Positions 14,681 to 23,651 of a DNA stretch of 32,716 nt are shown piece by piece. The notes under the pieces were generated by a model. That model was not told the DNA's origin. It saw only the letters and a list, made by a program, of their open reading frames with translations, and searched no databases. The translations under genes were made by a program, and so were the position numbers. Each line of letters begins with the position of its first letter. Position 1 is the first letter of the stretch. Source of the DNA: Deinococcus sp. (lineage in GTDB: Bacteria; Deinococcota; Deinococci; Deinococcales; Deinococcaceae); assembly GCA_018260375.1 (NCBI GenBank), contig JAGLBF010000001.1, forward strand, positions 42,487 to 75,202. Direction: 5' to 3'.

Positions 14681-15334
14681 TTATTCTTCAAAGAGGCGCG
14701 TACCTACCCGCACCAGTGTGGCACCCTGTTCGATGGCCTCCGCAAAGTCGCCGCTCATGCCCATGCTCAGCTCGCTCAGGCCTAGGTCGTGGGCCAGCTG
14801 TGCCGTTTCACCAAAGAGGCGCCGCGCCTCATGGGGCTGGCCGTATGGAGCCATAACCATAAGCCCGCGCACCTCCAGGCCCGTTTGCTCGGTGGCACGT
14901 CTGAGCGCGGGCAGTTCTGCGGGGGAGCAGCCGTGCTTTTGCGCTTCGCCGTTATGCACCTGTATCAGCACAGCAGGCGCGCGCCCCCACTTGTGCCCCA
15001 GGCGTGCTATTTCCTCGGCTTGCCACAGCTCTTCGAGCGTATGAACAAGCGATACCCGCGACAAATACTTGATTTTATTGCGCTGCAGCGGCCCAATAAA
15101 GTGCCACTGTGCGACCGCCTGGCCCGCTTGCGCAGCTTCGTCCATCTTGTCGCGCAGTTCTTGGCCCCGGCTTTCTGCCAGCGGCAAGGCGTCCCCTCCC
15201 GGCTGAGACAGCACATGGCGCTGGATATCAGCGAGGCTGTGTCCTTTGGTCACGGCGACCAGTTGTACCTGGCCGGCCCTCCCGCAGGATGTAGATACTT
15301 GATCAATTTCGGTCAGCACGGCGTGTAGCGACAT
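14681..15334 (-). CDS. YggS-family PLP homeostasis protein (PLPBP)
   Basis: About 217 residues from the ATG at 15334. The frame is open to an ATG at 15397, but that extension lacks family similarity. YggS/PROSC proteins bind pyridoxal phosphate on a TIM-barrel fold and buffer PLP and amino-acid pools without known catalysis. Seen are the PLP Lys in LVAVTKGHS (Lys about 30), LAESRGQEL where the family has GENR/GE(N)xxQE, WHFIGPLQRNK, LIQVHNGEAQKHGC, GLMVMAP and the phosphate-binding end LSMGMSGDFAEAIEQGATLVRVGTRLF. It is on the same strand as divIVA, 163 bp away. In other phyla yggS lies with division genes (sepF, divIVA), and this neighbourhood fits. Confidence in the family is high. Confidence 0.92.
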   Translation of the reverse strand: MSLHAVLTEIDQVSTSCGRAGQVQLVAVTKGHSLADIQRHVLSQPGGDALPLAESRGQELRDKMDEAAQAGQAVAQWHFIGPLQRNKIKYLSRVSLVHTLEELWQAEEIARLGHKWGRAPAVLIQVHNGEAQKHGCSPAELPALRRATEQTGLEVRGLMVMAPYGQPHEARRLFGETAQLAHDLGLSELSMGMSGDFAEAIEQGATLVRVGTRLFEE

Positions 15335-15397
15335 AAACAAGCTGTATTGTGGCTTACGGCACGCCGCGCTTGCAAGCGGTCGCTGTGTACTCAGCAC

Positions 15398-15804
15398 GGC
15401 GCCCTTAGGTCAGGCCCCCCGCCAGGTGCCAAAAAAGAGCAGCGGGGTGAGGGCCGTGACGCTACATCTTAAAGTTCACGGCCCCGCAGTAGACGCCCAG
15501 AAGCGGACTGCGCCGTTGCTGTGGTAAACACTTCTCAGACACCCAACCCTAACAATAGTGACATTGGGTTAAACTGTAGCTTAAATGGTTTTGAGTGTTG
15601 TGCTTTTGGCTGTTGTTCTTTCTGTTGTTGTTCTCCTTGTTGGTGCGGTTTTGGGTGGTACTGGATGGCCTGGCCTGCACTGATCGCGCTCGTCGCCGTA
15701 ACCAGCTATTTGACAATTTGACAATCAGCATTTGAGCAATCTCATCAGAGCAACATCAGAAGCACCGATAAGTATTCTCTGTACTACCCGATTCGCCACA
15801 TGTC
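15398..15804. other. Gene-free stretch between yggS and bamA
   Basis: Contains a stable hairpin (15451-15484), a T-rich stretch of TTGTTG-like repeats (15595-15660) and two overlapping TTGACA hexamers (15710, 15718) without matching -10 boxes. A 66-codon Cys-rich frame at 15521 lacks support. The yggS promoter must also lie here or just downstream, but I could not identify it. Confidence 0.5.
15451..15484. other. Hairpin with 9-bp perfect stem
   Basis: GGGCCGTGA (15451-15459) pairs with TCACGGCCC (15476-15484) across a 16-base loop, with further GC pairs possible outside. There is no T-tract on either strand, so it is not a simple terminator. Confidence 0.6.
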
Positions 15805-15810
15805 TATACT
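15805..15810 (+). promoter_or_regulatory. Possible -10 of bamA
   Basis: TATACT 20 bases before the bamA ATG, followed by a strong AGGAG Shine-Dalgarno at 15822-15826 four bases from the ATG. No clear -35. Confidence 0.4.
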
Positions 15811-15830
15811 GACCTTCGCTTAGGAGCCAC

Positions 15831-18353
15831 ATGAATAAACCTATCCTCGCCCTGACCATTGCCCTTGCCGCGCCTGTAGCGCTTGCCCAAGACCTTCAGC
15901 CTGCCGCAGTTCTTAGTGACGTGGTGATTGCTGGCGCCGATAGCTTGCTGGGCAACTACCTCAAGGCCAGCCTGAGTACTCAGGTGGGCGATAACATCAG
16001 TCAGCTTGACCTCAAACAGGTTGAACAAGAAGCGATGGCAACGGGGTACTTTCAGCGGGTAAGCGCCACCCTCACCAGCAACGTGCTGACCATTGCCGTG
16101 GTGCCTAACCCCCTGGTGGGCAGCGTAGAAGTGACGGGCCTGAGCTACTTTCCTGTTGATACCTTTAAGCAGGGCATTGCTGATACGCTCAACATTGCGC
16201 CGGGGGTGATGCTCAACACTGAGCGCCTGAAGCAAAGCCGTGACCTGCTGAGCCAAAATTTCCGCACACAGGGCTACCCGTTTGCTCCCAAAATTGATAC
16301 CCAGGTCAAAGTAGGCGCCGACGGCACCGCCACCTTAACTTACGCCATTGACGAAACGGCCCCCATCAGCCGCGTAGAGGTCGCGGGTGTCACCCGCATT
16401 GCTAAAGACGTGGTGGTCAATGCCTTTAAGCCGCTGTACACTGCCAAGAAGTTTACGCCTGAGTCGTACTTTAGAGCGGTGCAAGCTGTTAACCAGGCCT
16501 ATCAGAGCGCGGGCTACCTAGAGAGCGGAGTCAACGCCCTGACCTCTACCCTGGAAGACGGCGTGCTCAAGGTGCAGGTGGTAGAAGGCGTGGTGAGCAG
16601 CGTGAATACGACAGCGCTAAATGCCGATACAAGCGGCTTGCAAACCCACACGGGGCAGCCGCTGACCCTCAGCACTCTAGAAGCCGACGTGAAGACGCTG
16701 TCTAACAAGACGGGCAAGTCGGTGGGTTTTGCCCTGCAACCCGACAGCCAAAACCCCGCGCAGGTTGCCGTGACCTTTGGCGACTCGCAGATGGCCACTG
16801 GCCCCATTAAGGAAATCCGCTTTGCGGGCAACACCAAGCTCAGCAGCGCCGAGTTGCAAAAGGCCCTTAAGCTGCAAGTGGGTGATACCTTCTCGCGTCA
16901 GCTTGCTGAGAGCGGGTTTATGAACTTGCGTGACACTTACCGTGCGAGGGGCTATGACATCTCTACCCGCGACCCGATACAGTTTGAGCAAGGCGTGCTG
17001 ACCTATACGCTGCACGAGGCTAGCCTTGCCAAATTTGAATTGAAATGGGACGGCCCCCACCGCACCAAAGACCGCGTGATTACCCGCGAGCTGCAAGACG
17101 TGCACGGTGTAGTGACCGACAGCGAAATTCGCGGCGCCATTGACCGCATCATGCGTCTGGGCGTGGTTAAGGTCACGGGTGTCACCACCCGGTCAGACGA
17201 TCCCAAAAACCCCGAAGCACTGACTTATGTCATCAGCCTGGCTGACCAGAGCGGCACGCGCAGCATTCCTGCGGGGGTGAGCTACGACACCCTGAATGGC
17301 TGGCAGGGCAGTGTGGGTGTCACCAACAACAATATGTTCGGCCTCGCACATACCTTAGAGGGCAACATCAGCGCCCAGCCCACTGGCTCAGGGCAGGTGT
17401 GGGGCGGTAATATCGGCTATAGCATTCCCTGGTTAGACATTGACTTTGCTGACTTTCGCAAGACGCGCACCAATTTTAACTTTACGGTAGGCAGCAGCCT
17501 GACCCCCAACAACACGCTGTATACCGACGGCAGCAACACCACCGACACGGGCCGCCAGTACACGGTACGCAACACGGGCTTTAGCGTAGGCCTAGGCCGC
17601 AGCCTTGGCCAGTACCTCACCGGTACGCTGAGCGCCAGCAGCAGGTATTCCAGCTACTACCTAGAAGGCTTGGCAACGAATGAAACGTCGTCTTATGGTG
17701 ACACGGCGGCCACTGCATTGTTGCCCGCCTCAGGGCGCACCACCAGCGTCGGCCCTGGCTTGGTGTACGACTCCACCAACAGCGGCGACTTTCCCACAAA
17801 GGGCGTGCGTGCCAAACTGAGCGCCAACTATAGTTTTGGTTATTCAGGCGACCAAAGCCTGCACTGGACGACACTAGAAGCGGGGGCAAGCACCTACTAC
17901 GGCTTTGGGCGCACCCTGAGTAGTAACGGCTTTAATGAGCACAAGCAGCAGGTCTTTGCCGTGCGCCTGAATGCGGGCGGCCTCTTTGGCGTGGTGCCCA
18001 GCAGCGCCCTCTTTTCGGTGGGCGGCTCTACCATTCCAGCAGCCTACGAGCTGCGCGGCATGGAAACCAGCACCCTCAAGGGCCTGAAGTACCTGACCTC
18101 CAGCGCCGAATACCGCTATGACTTTAATGTCAACAACTCGGTGCTGCTGGGCGTATACGGCATTGGCTTTGTGGATGCGGGCGCGGTGTGGAAGGCTGAC
18201 AACACTATGCGGACAGACTACGCTCTGGGCGCGGGTCTAGAACTCAATCTGGGCCTCAGCGGTTCGCCTCTTGCTGCCCTGCGCTTTGACTACGGCTTTT
18301 CACCCAGCAATAACAGCAGCAAGTTCGGCTTCCGCCTGGGGCCAGTGTGGTGA
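15831..18353 (+). CDS. bamA: BamA/Omp85 outer-membrane assembly protein
   Basis: 840-residue exported protein of the Omp85 superfamily, which folds and inserts beta-barrel proteins into the outer membrane. A signal peptide ends near residue 19 (ALA-QD). Residues about 26-475 read as six consecutive POTRA-like units, each with the pattern V-x-V-x-G-x3-hydrophobic, a helix pair with R/Y-x-x-x-G-Y/F and a closing strand (for example EIRFAGNTKLSS...TYRARGYD). The barrel runs from about 478 to the C-terminus, with a GGxxx-rich strand series, an AYELRGMETS segment at the position of the Omp85 VRGF/Y motif, and a terminal Trp. Its presence confirms a diderm envelope, and the SLH/collagen-like barrel protein is a plausible client. 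An AGGAG Shine-Dalgarno sets the start. POTRA count is by eye. Confidence 0.93.
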   Translation: MNKPILALTIALAAPVALAQDLQPAAVLSDVVIAGADSLLGNYLKASLSTQVGDNISQLDLKQVEQEAMATGYFQRVSATLTSNVLTIAVVPNPLVGSVEVTGLSYFPVDTFKQGIADTLNIAPGVMLNTERLKQSRDLLSQNFRTQGYPFAPKIDTQVKVGADGTATLTYAIDETAPISRVEVAGVTRIAKDVVVNAFKPLYTAKKFTPESYFRAVQAVNQAYQSAGYLESGVNALTSTLEDGVLKVQVVEGVVSSVNTTALNADTSGLQTHTGQPLTLSTLEADVKTLSNKTGKSVGFALQPDSQNPAQVAVTFGDSQMATGPIKEIRFAGNTKLSSAELQKALKLQVGDTFSRQLAESGFMNLRDTYRARGYDISTRDPIQFEQGVLTYTLHEASLAKFELKWDGPHRTKDRVITRELQDVHGVVTDSEIRGAIDRIMRLGVVKVTGVTTRSDDPKNPEALTYVISLADQSGTRSIPAGVSYDTLNGWQGSVGVTNNNMFGLAHTLEGNISAQPTGSGQVWGGNIGYSIPWLDIDFADFRKTRTNFNFTVGSSLTPNNTLYTDGSNTTDTGRQYTVRNTGFSVGLGRSLGQYLTGTLSASSRYSSYYLEGLATNETSSYGDTAATALLPASGRTTSVGPGLVYDSTNSGDFPTKGVRAKLSANYSFGYSGDQSLHWTTLEAGASTYYGFGRTLSSNGFNEHKQQVFAVRLNAGGLFGVVPSSALFSVGGSTIPAAYELRGMETSTLKGLKYLTSSAEYRYDFNVNNSVLLGVYGIGFVDAGAVWKADNTMRTDYALGAGLELNLGLSGSPLAALRFDYGFSPSNNSSKFGFRLGPVW

Positions 18354-18503
18354 TGCTCGGGCGCTTAGCGTAAGGTTGCTGGCTGGTGTTCAGGTTGCTG
18401 GCGTGCAGCCCGCAGCATCTGCTTGGCCCCTTTTTGATCACTTTTGATGGTCACTTTTGATGGTCATGGCTCAGGGCTGAGCGGCTGAACGCTCTCGCCC
18501 TGC
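18354..18503. other. bamA-argS gap with short direct repeats
   Basis: 150 bases containing GGTTGCTGGC twice (18374, 18393) and CACTTTTGATGGT twice in tandem (about 18440-18465). There is also an 8-bp inverted pair TCAGGGCT (18471-18478) / AGCCCTGA (18511-18518) whose right arm ends on the first base of the argS ATG. I see no convincing terminator after bamA. Confidence 0.45.
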
Positions 18504-18509
18504 TAAACT
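18504..18509 (+). promoter_or_regulatory. Leaderless-type -10 box of argS
   Basis: TAAACT eight bases before the argS ATG. No Shine-Dalgarno. Confidence 0.45.
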
Positions 18510-18517
18510 GAGCCCTG

Positions 18518-20347
18518 ATGAACCTCAAGGCCAAGCTCAAAACCGCTGTAGAAGATGCGGCCCGCACTCTGGGCGCTGAGATAGAAGCGGTGATACAAGA
18601 AACCCCGCCCAACAAACCAGGCGATTACGGCACGCCCTCCGCCTTTGCGCTCGCCAAATCACTTGGGCAAAACCCCGCGCAAGTGGCGCAGGTGCTGGCT
18701 CAAAGTGTGGTGCTGCCTCAGGGCATCGCCCGCGCAGAGACGGCTGGGCCCTTTCTCAACTTTTTTGTAGATGCGGGTGACTTTGTAGCAGCGGTGATCG
18801 CCGACCCCGCTACGCCTGATCAGTGTAGCGGCAAAGTGGTGATTGAACACACCTCGGTCAACCCCAACAAGGAACTGCACGTGGGTCACATCCGCAATGT
18901 GGTGCTGGGCGACAGCATAGGGCGCATTTTCCGAGCGGCGGGCCACGAGGTAGAGATTCAAAACTACATCGATGACACGGGACGCCAGGCAGCCGAGTCC
19001 CTGTTTGCCCGGGGCCACTACGCCCGGCAGTGGGACGGTCAACAAAAGTACGATCACTTTATGGGCGAAGGCTACGTACGCCTCAATGCCGACCCCGCCA
19101 AGTCTGATCTAGAGTCAGGTATCAGCGCCATCATGCACCGCCTGGAGCGCGGCGAACTGCGGGCTGACATTGAGCAGATTGTCACCGCGCACTTGCAAAC
19201 CTGCTTTGCGCTAGGCGCCACCTACGACCTGCTGGTGTGGGAATCGGATGTGGTGGGCAGCGGCTTTTTGGATAAGGCCATGAATATTTTGGAACGCAGT
19301 GCGTACACCAGTCACCCCCAGGAAGGCAAATTTGCTGGGGCCTTTGTGATGGACGTGTCTAGTTTTATGCCGGGGCTAACCGAAAACAATGTGGTGCTGC
19401 GCCGGTCAGACGGCACGGCGATGTACGCCGCCAAAGACATCGGGTTTCAGTGCTGGAAATTCGGGCTGTTTGAGGGCATGAAGTTTAAGCCCTTTTTAAA
19501 TGACCCCGCTGGACATATCGTGTGGACATCTGCCCCAGATGGTCAGCCTGATACGGCCCAGCGTTTTGGACATGCTGCCGAGGTGATCAATGTCATCGAC
19601 TCGCGCCAAGAGCACCCGCAGCGCATTGTCAAGGCCAGCATGGGCGTGGCAGGCTACCCCCAACAAGAGGCCCGCAGCATTCACCTGTCCTACGCCTTTG
19701 TCAACTATGAGGGCCAGACCATCAGCGGGCGCAGGGGCGTAGGCATGAGCGCGGATAAGGCCCTGAGCGAAGCCACGCGCAAGGTCACTGAGCTGATGCA
19801 AAGCCTCAAGCCCGAAGTGGTGGGCACACCCGAAGGCGAGGAGATTGTGCGGCGCATAGCGGTGGGCGCGTTGCGCTTTGCCATGCTCAAGGCTGAGCCG
19901 AGCCGCGAAATCAACTTTGTGCTTGAAGACGCGCTTGATCTCAGGGGTGACACCGCGCCGTATGTGCAGTACGCGGCGGTGCGTGCGGGCAACATCCTCA
20001 AACGGGCCCTGGAAGTGGGTCACGATGTCAGCGGCGCAGGGGCCGACTGGAGTATGGTCACCGATCTAGACCTCAAACTCGCCAAAGAAGTGGCCCGCTT
20101 ACCCGAAGTGGTCGCGGTAGCGGTGCGAATTCACAGCCCGCATGTGGTGGCCCAGTACGCGCTTGAGCTCGCTTCTAGCTTTAACGGCTGGTACAACGCC
20201 AAAGACGCGCAAGGCAAAGCCGCGACCAATGTGCTGGCGAGCGAACCAGGACTGCGTGAAGCCCGCCTTGCGCTGGTGGGGCGGCTGCAACGTGCCTTTG
20301 TGCAGACGCTGGATCTGGTCGGGATAGAGGTGCCAAGCGCAATGTGA
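18518..20347 (+). CDS. argS: Arginyl-tRNA synthetase
   Basis: ArgRS charges tRNA-Arg with arginine in the cytoplasm. The 609-residue protein has the N-terminal Add-1 domain, a class I catalytic core starting with HTSVNPNKELHVGH (HIGH-type motif HVGH at 121-124), RNVVLGDSIGR, and the YIDDTGRQ segment. The degenerate second signature lies around ISGRRG, as is usual for ArgRS, which often lacks a perfect KMSKS. The C-terminal anticodon-binding DALR domain (about 490-609) contains ELASSFNGWYN and ends in LDLVGIEVPSAM. It is monocistronic by spacing (bamA 164 bp upstream, peptidase 175 bp downstream). Nothing unusual in the catalytic motifs. Confidence 0.96.
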   Translation: MNLKAKLKTAVEDAARTLGAEIEAVIQETPPNKPGDYGTPSAFALAKSLGQNPAQVAQVLAQSVVLPQGIARAETAGPFLNFFVDAGDFVAAVIADPATPDQCSGKVVIEHTSVNPNKELHVGHIRNVVLGDSIGRIFRAAGHEVEIQNYIDDTGRQAAESLFARGHYARQWDGQQKYDHFMGEGYVRLNADPAKSDLESGISAIMHRLERGELRADIEQIVTAHLQTCFALGATYDLLVWESDVVGSGFLDKAMNILERSAYTSHPQEGKFAGAFVMDVSSFMPGLTENNVVLRRSDGTAMYAAKDIGFQCWKFGLFEGMKFKPFLNDPAGHIVWTSAPDGQPDTAQRFGHAAEVINVIDSRQEHPQRIVKASMGVAGYPQQEARSIHLSYAFVNYEGQTISGRRGVGMSADKALSEATRKVTELMQSLKPEVVGTPEGEEIVRRIAVGALRFAMLKAEPSREINFVLEDALDLRGDTAPYVQYAAVRAGNILKRALEVGHDVSGAGADWSMVTDLDLKLAKEVARLPEVVAVAVRIHSPHVVAQYALELASSFNGWYNAKDAQGKAATNVLASEPGLREARLALVGRLQRAFVQTLDLVGIEVPSAM

Positions 20348-20510
20348 TTGGTGTCGGGCGCAATGTGGTTGAGGAAGATGGCAAAGGGCAGCCAGCTAAG
20401 GTGTACCGGGTACAGTGACGCTTATCCCGTGACACATCTGCCCGCCCGTTTCTTGTGGCACTCGCGCCCGATCAGACCAAATCAGAAGCCACCTGATCTC
20501 ACTGGAGTTC

Positions 20511-20516
20511 TATACT
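20511..20516 (+). promoter_or_regulatory. Leaderless -10 box of the M3 peptidase gene
   Basis: TATACT, six bases before the ATG at 20523. No Shine-Dalgarno is visible. Confidence 0.55.
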
Positions 20517-20522
20517 GTCTAG

Positions 20523-22559
20523 ATGACACAACCTGTGCATAGTACGAATCCCCTCTTGAACGTCGGCTTTGAGATTCCCTTTGACCAAATTCGGCCTGAA
20601 CACGCCGCTCCAGCTATTGAGATCCTGCTGGCAGAGGCCCGCGAGCGTGTGACAAAGCTGTCTCAGTCGGGTGAGCGCGGCTTTGTGGGCTTTATGCACG
20701 ACCTAGACGTGTTGACCGAGCAACTGGGCACCGTAAACACCATCGTGCATCACCTAGACGGCGTGGTCAGCAGCGACGAGTGGAAGGCAGCGGTAGAGGC
20801 GATTATTCCGCCTACCACACAGTTTTATACCGAGTTGAGCTTGCATCCGGGGCTGTGGCAGGCGCTCAAGGCGTTTGCTGAAACGGACGCGGCAAAGCAG
20901 CTTGACTCTGTCCGCGCCCGGCACCTCCAGCTTACTATTGACGAGTTTCGGCGCGGCGGAGCTGACCTTCCCGATGACAAAAAAGCTGAACTGACCGAGG
21001 TAAACACCAAGCTGGCCCAAGTGACCAACCAGTTCGGCAAGAACGTGCTAGAAGCCACTGCTGCCTACGAGCTGTATGTGCCCACCGAGCGGCTGTCGGG
21101 CGTGCCGCAGCGGGTGATTGACGCGACCCGCCAGGACGCCGAGGCCAAAGGCAAAGAGGGCCACCGCCTCACGCTGCACCAGCCAACGCTGATACCGGTA
21201 CTGACCTACGCCGCTGACCGCGAACTGCGCCGCGAACTGTGGCAGGCCACTGTCATGCTGGGGCAGGAGCCAGAGCGCAACAACCGCCCGCTGATAAGTG
21301 AAATCCTGAAATTGCGCCGCCAGCAGGCCGAAATCCTGGGCTTCAAGAACTTTGCTGACTATGTGCTCCAAGACCGTATGGCGAAGTCGGGTGACACCGC
21401 CCTGAAGTTTGAGCGCGACCTAGAGGCCAAAACCCGCCCCGCCTTTGAGCGCGAAAATGCCGAATTAGAGGCGTTTTACCGCCAAAAAGCAGGGACGGAC
21501 GCGCCTAGAATGGAGCCCTGGGACGTGTCCTACTGGGCCGAAAAACAGCGCCAGGACAAGTACGACTTTGATGAAGAATCCCTGCGGCCCTACTTTGAGA
21601 TGAACAGCGTGCTGGCGGGCCTCTTTGAAATCAGTCGCCGCGTATTTGGCATCACCGTAACAGAGGCGCAGGCTCCTGTCTGGCACGAGCAAGTCAAGTA
21701 TTACCACATTCACAACGAGGACGGCCAGCACATCGCCAGCTTTTACACCGACTGGTTTCCGCGCGACACCAAGCGGGGCGGCGCGTGGATGGACGCCTTT
21801 ATCACAGGCGGCCCCAGGGAAGGCGGCATAGACCCCCACCTGGGCCTGATGTGCGGCAATATAACCCCGCCTAACGGCGACACCCCCAGCCTGCTCAACG
21901 TGCGCGAAGTAGAGACGTTGTTTCACGAGTTTGGTCACCTGCTGCACCATGCCATGAGCCGCGTGCCAGTCAAGTCGCTAAGCGGTATCAACGTGCCCTG
22001 GGATTTTGTGGAATTGCCTTCTCAACTTATGGAAAACTGGGTGATGGAGCGCGGGGCGCTTGACCTGTTTGCTAGGCACTACCAAACGGGCGAAACGCTT
22101 CCCGATGACCTGTTTCAAAAGCTCCGCGCCTCTCAAAACTACCGTGCTGCCAACACCGCCATGCGTCAGTACAGCTTTGGCCTGACTGACCTGACACTGC
22201 ACGCAGAGTTTGACCCCGCCAGCGGCGACCCCGTGCAGGTGGCCCGCGACATCATGAACCGCTTTTACCCCGTTGAACTGCCCGAACATTATGCGATGGT
22301 GGCGTCGTTTAATCACCTCTTTTCTAGTCCAGTCGGCTACGGCGCGGGTTACTACAGCTACAAGTGGGCCGAGGTGCTGGACGCAGACGCCTTTAGCCGC
22401 TTTGCCAGTGAAGGCATCTTTAACCGTGGTACGGGCCGCGCCTATGTTGACCACATTCTCAGCCGGGGCAACAGTGACGACCCCGCGCAGCTTTACCGCG
22501 ACTTTATGGGCCGCGACCCTGACGCAGACGCGCTGCTCAGGCGCAGTGGCCTGCTGTAA
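20523..22559 (+). CDS. M3-family zinc oligopeptidase (oligopeptidase A / dipeptidyl carboxypeptidase type)
   Basis: 678-residue cytoplasmic metallopeptidase of family M3 (thimet oligopeptidase clan), which degrades short peptides released by proteases and signal peptidases. Zinc ligands are visible in HEFGH (468-472), followed by LLHHAM, with Glu497 in DFVELPSQ, the family third-ligand motif. Other marks are SFYTDWFPRDTKRGGAW, the strand LNVREVETLFHEFGH and the closing GYGAGYYSYKWAEVLDADAF. The layout and length match the PrlC/Dcp branch rather than oligoendopeptidase F. There is no signal peptide. The start is set by a TATACT box six bases upstream. The stop codon TAA is also the first base triplet of an element-like sequence (TAATACAGATTGCC). 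Confidence 0.94.
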   Translation: MTQPVHSTNPLLNVGFEIPFDQIRPEHAAPAIEILLAEARERVTKLSQSGERGFVGFMHDLDVLTEQLGTVNTIVHHLDGVVSSDEWKAAVEAIIPPTTQFYTELSLHPGLWQALKAFAETDAAKQLDSVRARHLQLTIDEFRRGGADLPDDKKAELTEVNTKLAQVTNQFGKNVLEATAAYELYVPTERLSGVPQRVIDATRQDAEAKGKEGHRLTLHQPTLIPVLTYAADRELRRELWQATVMLGQEPERNNRPLISEILKLRRQQAEILGFKNFADYVLQDRMAKSGDTALKFERDLEAKTRPAFERENAELEAFYRQKAGTDAPRMEPWDVSYWAEKQRQDKYDFDEESLRPYFEMNSVLAGLFEISRRVFGITVTEAQAPVWHEQVKYYHIHNEDGQHIASFYTDWFPRDTKRGGAWMDAFITGGPREGGIDPHLGLMCGNITPPNGDTPSLLNVREVETLFHEFGHLLHHAMSRVPVKSLSGINVPWDFVELPSQLMENWVMERGALDLFARHYQTGETLPDDLFQKLRASQNYRAANTAMRQYSFGLTDLTLHAEFDPASGDPVQVARDIMNRFYPVELPEHYAMVASFNHLFSSPVGYGAGYYSYKWAEVLDADAFSRFASEGIFNRGTGRAYVDHILSRGNSDDPAQLYRDFMGRDPDADALLRRSGLL

Positions 22560-22654
22560 TACAGATTGCCTGGTACGGACTGCGCTTCCATGCCAGGTAG
22601 CGTTTATGCGCTACTGCGTTGCCGTTTTTGCGCAGTTGGTAGAGCTTTGGCCGC
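22557..22654. repeat. Dispersed repeat-like sequence, copy R7a (degenerate)
   Basis: It starts with TAATACAGATTGCC, like the family left end, and contains TACGGACTGCGC and two small hairpins (CCTGG...CCAGG and GTAGCG...CGCTAC). It includes the M3 peptidase stop codon. Confidence 0.45.
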
Positions 22655-22793
22655 TTATATGGACTGCGCTAAATTCCACCACAGTCGGAAAAGCGCCGCC
22701 TGCGACTCCATACCACACAGTCCGTATGCTGTTCCCACTCGCATTCGCCCTGATTGATTCGGAAGTACGCCAAATCAATCGGAATCCATATTA
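22655..22793 (-). repeat. Dispersed MITE-like repeat, copy R7b (full length, inverted)
   Basis: Nearly the reverse complement of R1 over its whole 139 bp, including the GATTGATT/AATCAATC hairpin, the GCGAGTGGGAACAGCATACG block and the CTTTTCCGACTGTGGTGGAA tail. Its terminal TAATATGGATTCC supplies the marC stop codon at 22791-22793. Confidence 0.85.
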
Positions 22794-23459
22794 GGCGTTT
22801 CCCGCCTTCCACAGCACACTGATGCCGTCAGCGACGTATTGCACTGCCAGTGCCGCCAGCAGTACGCCCAGAATACGGGTGACCACGTGTATGCCCGTTT
22901 GTCCGATGACGCGGGCGATCTGACCCGACAGGCGCAGCGCTAAGTAACACAGCAGCAGCACCAGCGCCGTCACCACAAACACCACCGTGATGCGCAGCGG
23001 GTCGCCGTGTGCCGTGCCAACCAGAATCATGATGCTGGCGAGCGTACCAGGCCCGGCAATCAGTGGTATGGCGATGGGAAAAATACTGATGTCCTGCTCT
23101 TCAGTGGGCAGCGGCGCGCCGCCGTCGGGTGCGTCATGGCTGGGGTCATTGCTGCTGTTGCCCCGGGCAAAGACCATATCCAGCGCAATTAAAAACAGCA
23201 GCAAGCCCCCCGCTACGCGAAAAGCGTCAAGACTGATGCCCAGATGCGTAAGCAGCATGCGCCCAAAGAGGCCAAATATCACGATAATGCCGCCCGCTGC
23301 CAGCGAGGCCCGCAGCGCAATGCGGCGGCGTTCTAAGGTGGGGCGGTTGCCCGCCAGTCCGATATAAATGGGAGCCAGGCCAATAGGATCCATAACCACC
23401 GACATGGTCAAGAAGGTTTGCAGTGCAGTTGCTGTAAGCGCGGGCCATTCCAATTCCAT
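22791..23459 (-). CDS. MarC-family integral membrane protein
   Basis: 222-residue protein of the MarC/UPF0056 family with about six hydrophobic helices. Family motifs include MSVVMDPIGLAPIYIGL in helix 1, GGLLLFLIALDMVF, and FPIAIPLIAGPGTLASIMIL in the middle. A hydrophilic, acidic loop of about 25 residues (after MVFARG) divides the two halves. MarC proteins sit in the cytoplasmic membrane; despite the name, no antibiotic-resistance role is established and transport function is unproven. The ATG at 23459 has TAAGCT eight bases upstream. The stop is provided by the repeat element R7b. The neighbours are unrelated by function. Confidence 0.92.
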   Translation of the reverse strand: MELEWPALTATALQTFLTMSVVMDPIGLAPIYIGLAGNRPTLERRRIALRASLAAGGIIVIFGLFGRMLLTHLGISLDAFRVAGGLLLFLIALDMVFARGNSSNDPSHDAPDGGAPLPTEEQDISIFPIAIPLIAGPGTLASIMILVGTAHGDPLRITVVFVVTALVLLLCYLALRLSGQIARVIGQTGIHVVTRILGVLLAALAVQYVADGISVLWKAGNA

Positions 23460-23467
23460 ACCCTGTC

Positions 23468-23473
23468 AGCTTA
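23468..23473 (-). promoter_or_regulatory. Possible leaderless -10 box of marC
   Basis: TAAGCT on the minus strand, eight bases before the marC ATG. Weak. Confidence 0.35.
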
Positions 23474-23651
23474 CGGGACAAGCCGCGCCGTGGGTAGGGG
23501 AGAGCGCGGGAGAGCCGTGACGCGGGGCACCAACCACCAGTGTTCAGCCGCCAACTGCTCAGCAAGGCCGTGCCTTCCAAAAGCATCCACAGTGCCCTGA
23601 TAACGGGCGTCCTAGACCCAAATGAAACGGACTTAAGGACTAGGACTCATC

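Noticed and set aside
15521..15721. 66-codon Cys-rich frame upstream of bamA
   Set aside because: GTG start with no ribosome site or promoter; the Cys run comes from a TTGTTG-type low-complexity stretch.
15710..15723. Two overlapping TTGACA hexamers as a bamA promoter
   Set aside because: No TANNNT box lies 16-18 bases downstream of either hexamer.
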